Below, piece after piece: positions 60,465 through 64,000 of a stretch of DNA of 64,000 nt; position 1 is the stretch's first letter, and each line of letters begins with the position of its first letter. A program made the translations under genes and the position numbers. This stretch comes from Sphingobacterium sp. PCS056 (GTDB taxonomy: Bacteria > Bacteroidota > Bacteroidia > Sphingobacteriales > Sphingobacteriaceae). The stretch is from the NCBI RefSeq assembly GCF_023273895.1, contig NZ_CP096883.1, positions 3,100,001 to 3,164,000 on the forward strand, in the 5' to 3' direction. The notes under the pieces are model-generated. The model made no database searches. It was not told the DNA's origin and saw only the letters and a list, made by a program, of their open reading frames with translations.

Positions 60465-63221
60465 ATGAGAAAGAAAGTTGTCGTTGTATCCATTTTATTG
60501 ACTATTTGTGCAGCTGTCGGATTATTTGCGTTTCAACAGGAAAAACCTGTTGATTTTAGTGCTGAAGTGAAACCTATCCTTAATAAACATTGCATTACTT
60601 GCCATGGTGGCGTAAAGAAAAATGGAGGTTTTAGTTTGCTTTTCGAAAATGAGGCATTTGCTAAGGCAGAGTCTGGTAAACCGGCTATAGTCGCAGGCGA
60701 TGCAGATCATAGTGAATTTATTAAACGGTTGACCATTGATGATCCCGAATTAAGAATGCCTTACAATGCACCACGATTGAGTGATGATGAAATCGACATC
60801 TTGAAAAGATGGATCAATGAGGGGGCGAAATGGGGCAAGCACTGGGCTTATACTTTGCCTGAAAAAGTTGAAGTACCTAAACCATTTTCTTTTGCCGGTT
60901 TATTTGGTATGAATCCATCGGGTATATCCAATAATATCGATTATTTCGTTCAAGATAAAATGAAAGAGAAAGACCTGTCTTTTTCAAAAGAGGCAGATAA
61001 GGAGACCTTATTGAGACGATTGTATCTTGATGTGGTCGGTATTCCGCCAAGTTTATCCGAATTGCAATCATTTGTGAATGACACGAGAGGAAATGCTTAC
61101 GAGTTAAGAGTTGATAGTTTACTCGCTTCACAGCAGTATGGTGAAAAATGGGCTAGCTGGTGGCTCGACTTAGCCCGATATGCAGATACTAAAGGTTATG
61201 AAAAGGACGGGTCAAGACAAATATGGCCTTATCGCGATTGGCTCATTAAAGCTTTTAATAAAGATATGCCATTTGACGAGTTTACGGTACAGCAATTAGC
61301 GGGTGATTTATTACCTGATCCAACTAAAGATCAACTTATTGCAACTGCTTTTCACAGAAATACAATGAATAATGATGAAGGGGGGACAGACAGTGAAGAG
61401 TTTCGTGTTGCCTCTGTTTTAGATCGGGTCAATACGACTTACCAGGTCTGGTTAAGTACAACTTTTGAGTGTGTACAGTGTCACAGTCATACTTACGACC
61501 CATTTAAATTTGAAGAGTATTATAAATCTGTTGCTTTTTTTAATAATACACGAGATGAAGATACCCAAGGTGATCATCCAAGGTTGCGGTTCTATAAGGC
61601 CGAAGACGAAAGCAGAGTGGATAGTATCAAATCTTGGTTGACCCAGAAAGGGAATCAAAAGTTGATCCGTTCTACAGACTTATTTTTGCATACCTTGGAA
61701 CCAAAAATTCATGCACATTATAGTGATCAGGTTGAAAACGGCGCTTTGTATGATACTAAATGGCTCGGAATACGTTCAGGAGGAAGTGCTCGATTGAAAC
61801 ACATCACCTTGCAGGGTAAAAAGCAATTTTATATGAATTATTGGACATCATTAAATGGAGGTGCCATAGAAGTCAGAAAGGGTAGTAAAACAGGCCCGTT
61901 ACTGACGACAGTCCAATTGCCTAGTACTTCAGGAAGACAAGTTATTCAAGCAGATCTGAAAGATGATACCGGAGTTCATGACCTTTATTTAATATTTAAG
62001 AATGCAACTGAAGCAAAAGATCAGCCGATTTGTATGATTGAGTGGTTCGCATTGCGCGAAGGGTTTCCAGTATCTGCAGACCCGGAGTCCCAGCGTATGC
62101 AAAATAACTTTATGCAACTGATTAATACAAATCCTGAAAGTGTACCTGTGATGATTGAAAATCCTGCAGAAATGCATCGTAAAACACATGTTTTTGAGCG
62201 AGGAAATAGATTAGCGCTAGGTAAAGAGGTGCAACCTGCAGTTCCTGAAACATTAAATCCTTTTCCAAAGGGAGCTCCTAACAATAGATTGGGATTTGCT
62301 AAATGGATTGTAAGTAAAGATAATCCTTTGACAGCACGTACTTTGGTCAATCGAATTTGGGCGCAATTATTTGGACGCGGGTTGGTGGAACCACTAGGAG
62401 ATATGGGGACGCAGAGTACACCATCTATGCATATTGATTTATTGGACTACTTAGCGCTAGATCTCATGCAAAATAAAAAGTGGAGTATGAAAGCACTTAT
62501 TAAGGATATTGTTATGTCTTCCACCTATAAGCAATCATCGAGTTTAAATCAAGGAGATGTGGAGAAAGATCCGGCTAATATATTTCTAGCGAGAGGACCA
62601 AGATTCAGACTTTCGGCAGAGCAGATTCGGGATCAGACATTAGCCGTAAGTGGCCTCCTCAGTTCTAAAATGTATGGACCTTCGGTGATGCCCTATCAGC
62701 CGGATGGTGTATGGATGACGGTATATAGTGGTGAATCGTGGGCAACAAGTACCGGTGAAGACCAATTTAGAAGGGGATTATATACATTTTTAAAACGGAC
62801 AAGTCCTTATCCTTCATTTATTTCTTTTGATGCATCGAGTCGAGAGGTCTGTTTGGTTGATCGGATCAGAACAAATACTCCATTACAAGCACTAACCACG
62901 TTGAATGATCCCGTTTATCTGGAGGCGGCTAAACATCTTTCGACACTCATGCAGAAAGAAGGAGCAGGAGATTCTAAAAAAATAATTTCTTATGGTTATA
63001 AGAAACTGATGTTAAAAAATCCGAGTGCAGAAAAAGTGGTTGCACTGGAAAAATTATATAAAGAAGCATTACAAAATTTTAATAAAAAACCAGCAGAGGC
63101 GGCTAAATTCATGGCTGTTAATGCGAGTGATTTAAAAGATCCATCTTTAACATCAAAGGCTGCCTACATGGTGGTAGCCAATGCTTTATTGAATCTGGAT
63201 GAATTTCTTACAAAATCTTAA
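60465..63221 (+). CDS. DUF1549/DUF1553 protein with c-type cytochrome motifs (PSCyt1-like)
   Basis: 918 residues, with an N-terminal hydrophobic signal or anchor (about 5-23). A cytochrome-c-like PSCyt1 module opens with VKPILNKHCITCHGG (CITCH 43-47). DUF1549 (about 155-355: NIDYFVQDKM, YADTKGYEKDGSRQIWPYRDW, a second CVQCH at 336-340) is followed by a beta-rich insert (about 430-530) and DUF1553 (about 600-905, with NRIWAQLFGRGLVEPLGDMG and TPLQALTTLNDP). The architecture is famous from Planctomycetes and also known in Bacteroidota; enzymatic activity is unknown. The haem motifs imply periplasmic haem attachment. Confidence 0.88.
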   Translation: MRKKVVVVSILLTICAAVGLFAFQQEKPVDFSAEVKPILNKHCITCHGGVKKNGGFSLLFENEAFAKAESGKPAIVAGDADHSEFIKRLTIDDPELRMPYNAPRLSDDEIDILKRWINEGAKWGKHWAYTLPEKVEVPKPFSFAGLFGMNPSGISNNIDYFVQDKMKEKDLSFSKEADKETLLRRLYLDVVGIPPSLSELQSFVNDTRGNAYELRVDSLLASQQYGEKWASWWLDLARYADTKGYEKDGSRQIWPYRDWLIKAFNKDMPFDEFTVQQLAGDLLPDPTKDQLIATAFHRNTMNNDEGGTDSEEFRVASVLDRVNTTYQVWLSTTFECVQCHSHTYDPFKFEEYYKSVAFFNNTRDEDTQGDHPRLRFYKAEDESRVDSIKSWLTQKGNQKLIRSTDLFLHTLEPKIHAHYSDQVENGALYDTKWLGIRSGGSARLKHITLQGKKQFYMNYWTSLNGGAIEVRKGSKTGPLLTTVQLPSTSGRQVIQADLKDDTGVHDLYLIFKNATEAKDQPICMIEWFALREGFPVSADPESQRMQNNFMQLINTNPESVPVMIENPAEMHRKTHVFERGNRLALGKEVQPAVPETLNPFPKGAPNNRLGFAKWIVSKDNPLTARTLVNRIWAQLFGRGLVEPLGDMGTQSTPSMHIDLLDYLALDLMQNKKWSMKALIKDIVMSSTYKQSSSLNQGDVEKDPANIFLARGPRFRLSAEQIRDQTLAVSGLLSSKMYGPSVMPYQPDGVWMTVYSGESWATSTGEDQFRRGLYTFLKRTSPYPSFISFDASSREVCLVDRIRTNTPLQALTTLNDPVYLEAAKHLSTLMQKEGAGDSKKIISYGYKKLMLKNPSAEKVVALEKLYKEALQNFNKKPAEAAKFMAVNASDLKDPSLTSKAAYMVVANALLNLDEFLTKS

Positions 63222-63226
63222 ACGAC

Positions 63227-64000
63227 ATGAAAGATCTCGATAAATTATTTCGTGAATTGCAACAGCAGAAATTGCAGGCGGTAACGCGCAGACATTTTTT
63301 GAAGGATTGCGTGGCAGGTGTTGGAAGCATAGCATTAGCAAGTTTTTTAGCAAGTTGTGGAGGAAACTCCAGTGGATCTGGAGCTATAGATTTAAATGCA
63401 TTGAATCCACTTGTACCAAAATCACCTCATTTTCCTGGAAAAGCAAAAAGTGTCATTTACTTGCATATGGCAGGAGCTCCTTCACAATTGGAACTTTTTG
63501 ACTATAAGCCAGTGTTGCAGACATTACATAATCAACCCTGTCCTGAGTCACTATTAGCAGGTAAAACTTTTGCATTTATCAGAGGTACTCCTAAAATGCT
63601 AGGTCCTCAAGCGACTTTCAAACAGTATGGGCAAAGTGGAGCTTGGGTTTCCGATCATCTACCGCATTTTAGTAAAGTTGTGGACGATGTCAGCTTTTTA
63701 AAGGCTGTACATACAGACCAGTTTAATCATGGTCCTGCACAGATGTTTATGCAAACGGGTAGTGCGAGATTGGGTAGGCCTAGTATTGGATCTTGGGTAA
63801 CTTATGGTTTAGGATCAGAAAATAGCAACTTGCCAGGTTTCGTGGTATTGACTTCAGGTGGAAAGACTCCCGATGCCGGAAAAAGTGTTTGGGGATCTGG
63901 ATTCTTACCTTCAGTATATCAGGGTGTGCAATGCCGTTCGAAAGGTGATCCTGTTCTATATCTTGCCGATCCGGAAGGCATGAGCAGAGACTTAAAGAGA
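63227..64000 (+). CDS. DUF1501 family protein with Tat/lipoprotein signal (3' end outside window)
   Basis: At least 258 residues, starting 5 bp after the DUF1553 gene. The N terminus has the twin-arginine motif TRRHFLKD (about 20-27) and a lipobox-like LASCGG (about 43-48), so a Tat-exported lipoprotein. The body (KSVIYLHMAGAPSQLELFDYKP, then HTDQFNHGPAQMFMQTG) is the DUF1501 family, a sulfatase/alkaline-phosphatase-like fold. The pair DUF1553-DUF1501 is a recurring module. The metal-site residues and C terminus lie beyond the window. Confidence 0.85.
   Translation, partial: MKDLDKLFRELQQQKLQAVTRRHFLKDCVAGVGSIALASFLASCGGNSSGSGAIDLNALNPLVPKSPHFPGKAKSVIYLHMAGAPSQLELFDYKPVLQTLHNQPCPESLLAGKTFAFIRGTPKMLGPQATFKQYGQSGAWVSDHLPHFSKVVDDVSFLKAVHTDQFNHGPAQMFMQTGSARLGRPSIGSWVTYGLGSENSNLPGFVVLTSGGKTPDAGKSVWGSGFLPSVYQGVQCRSKGDPVLYLADPEGMSRDLKR

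Noticed and set aside
1..64000. CRISPR arrays, tRNA, rRNA, riboswitches, replication origin
   Set aside because: I looked for regular repeats, cloverleaf-like stretches, rRNA-like conserved segments and long structured leaders and saw none; a covariance-model search would be needed to exclude small RNAs.

Overview
The window looks like chromosomal DNA of a low-GC Bacteroidota, most likely a Sphingobacterium-like member of the Sphingobacteriaceae. Reasons: TonB receptors with N-terminal carboxypeptidase-regulatory-like domains, a SusC/SusD pair, HmuY-type haem lipoproteins, a PUR/DUF3276 protein, LytTR/His_kinase signalling, many TAnnTTTG-type -7 promoter elements and few Shine-Dalgarno sequences. 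No rRNA, tRNA or CRISPR array was seen. All family names come from reading the translations; no database search was run.

Layout. 1-4.0 kb: a serine hydrolase cut by the window edge and a siderophore-type TonB receptor. 4-13.6 kb: housekeeping genes (gap with a His-rich thioredoxin-fold lipoprotein, an AI-2E-type permease, a YaeR-like VOC protein with an old yellow enzyme, an SDR, a Nudix hydrolase, pyrE, a SRPBCC protein, a Tat-exported superoxide dismutase, brnQ). 13.9-25.2 kb: a haem acquisition and breakdown island. A leftward operon encodes a TonB receptor, a HmuY-like lipoprotein, a haem oxygenase and a frameshifted two-domain HmuY lipoprotein. A divergent operon encodes a haem-binding protein, a permease and one polypeptide that fuses the HmuV ATPase to a HemS/HmuS-type haem-degrading domain. 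An AraC regulator and a flavin/2Fe-2S reductase follow. 25.2-31.8 kb: a leucine/branched-acid catabolic cluster (acetoacetate-CoA ligase, acyl-CoA carboxylase beta subunit, acyl-CoA dehydrogenase, HMG-CoA lyase-like protein, enoyl-CoA hydratase).

31.8-35.7 kb: a decayed copy of a small membrane-protein gene, a methyltransferase, the intact membrane-protein gene and a CocE-type hydrolase. 35.8-42.9 kb: a DbpA-like helicase, asnA, an IS3-family element sitting in the loop of a split terminator, iscA and iscS homologues, a DUF983 protein and an AraC regulator. 43-49.9 kb: an MscS channel, a 2-hydroxyacid dehydrogenase, a LiaF-like/histidine kinase/LytTR/serine hydrolase operon and the PUR protein. 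50-58.8 kb: a polysaccharide-utilisation-like locus with a FadR-type GntR regulator, SusC, SusD, N-acetylneuraminate lyase and a GH29 alpha-L-fucosidase. 59-64 kb: an AraC regulator, then a DUF1549/DUF1553 protein with two CxxCH motifs and a Tat/lipoprotein DUF1501 protein cut by the window end.

Main points for a second look: the HmuV-HemS fusion and the composition of its haem island; a near-identical 23-bp palindrome (21 of 23 positions) in front of both the siderophore receptor and the haem-island AraC gene, suggesting a shared iron-responsive (Fur-like) operator; four genes whose start codon lies only 3-4 nt after a perfect -7 element, implying leaderless mRNAs; an IS insertion inside a terminator loop; and a degraded paralogue next to a methyltransferase.
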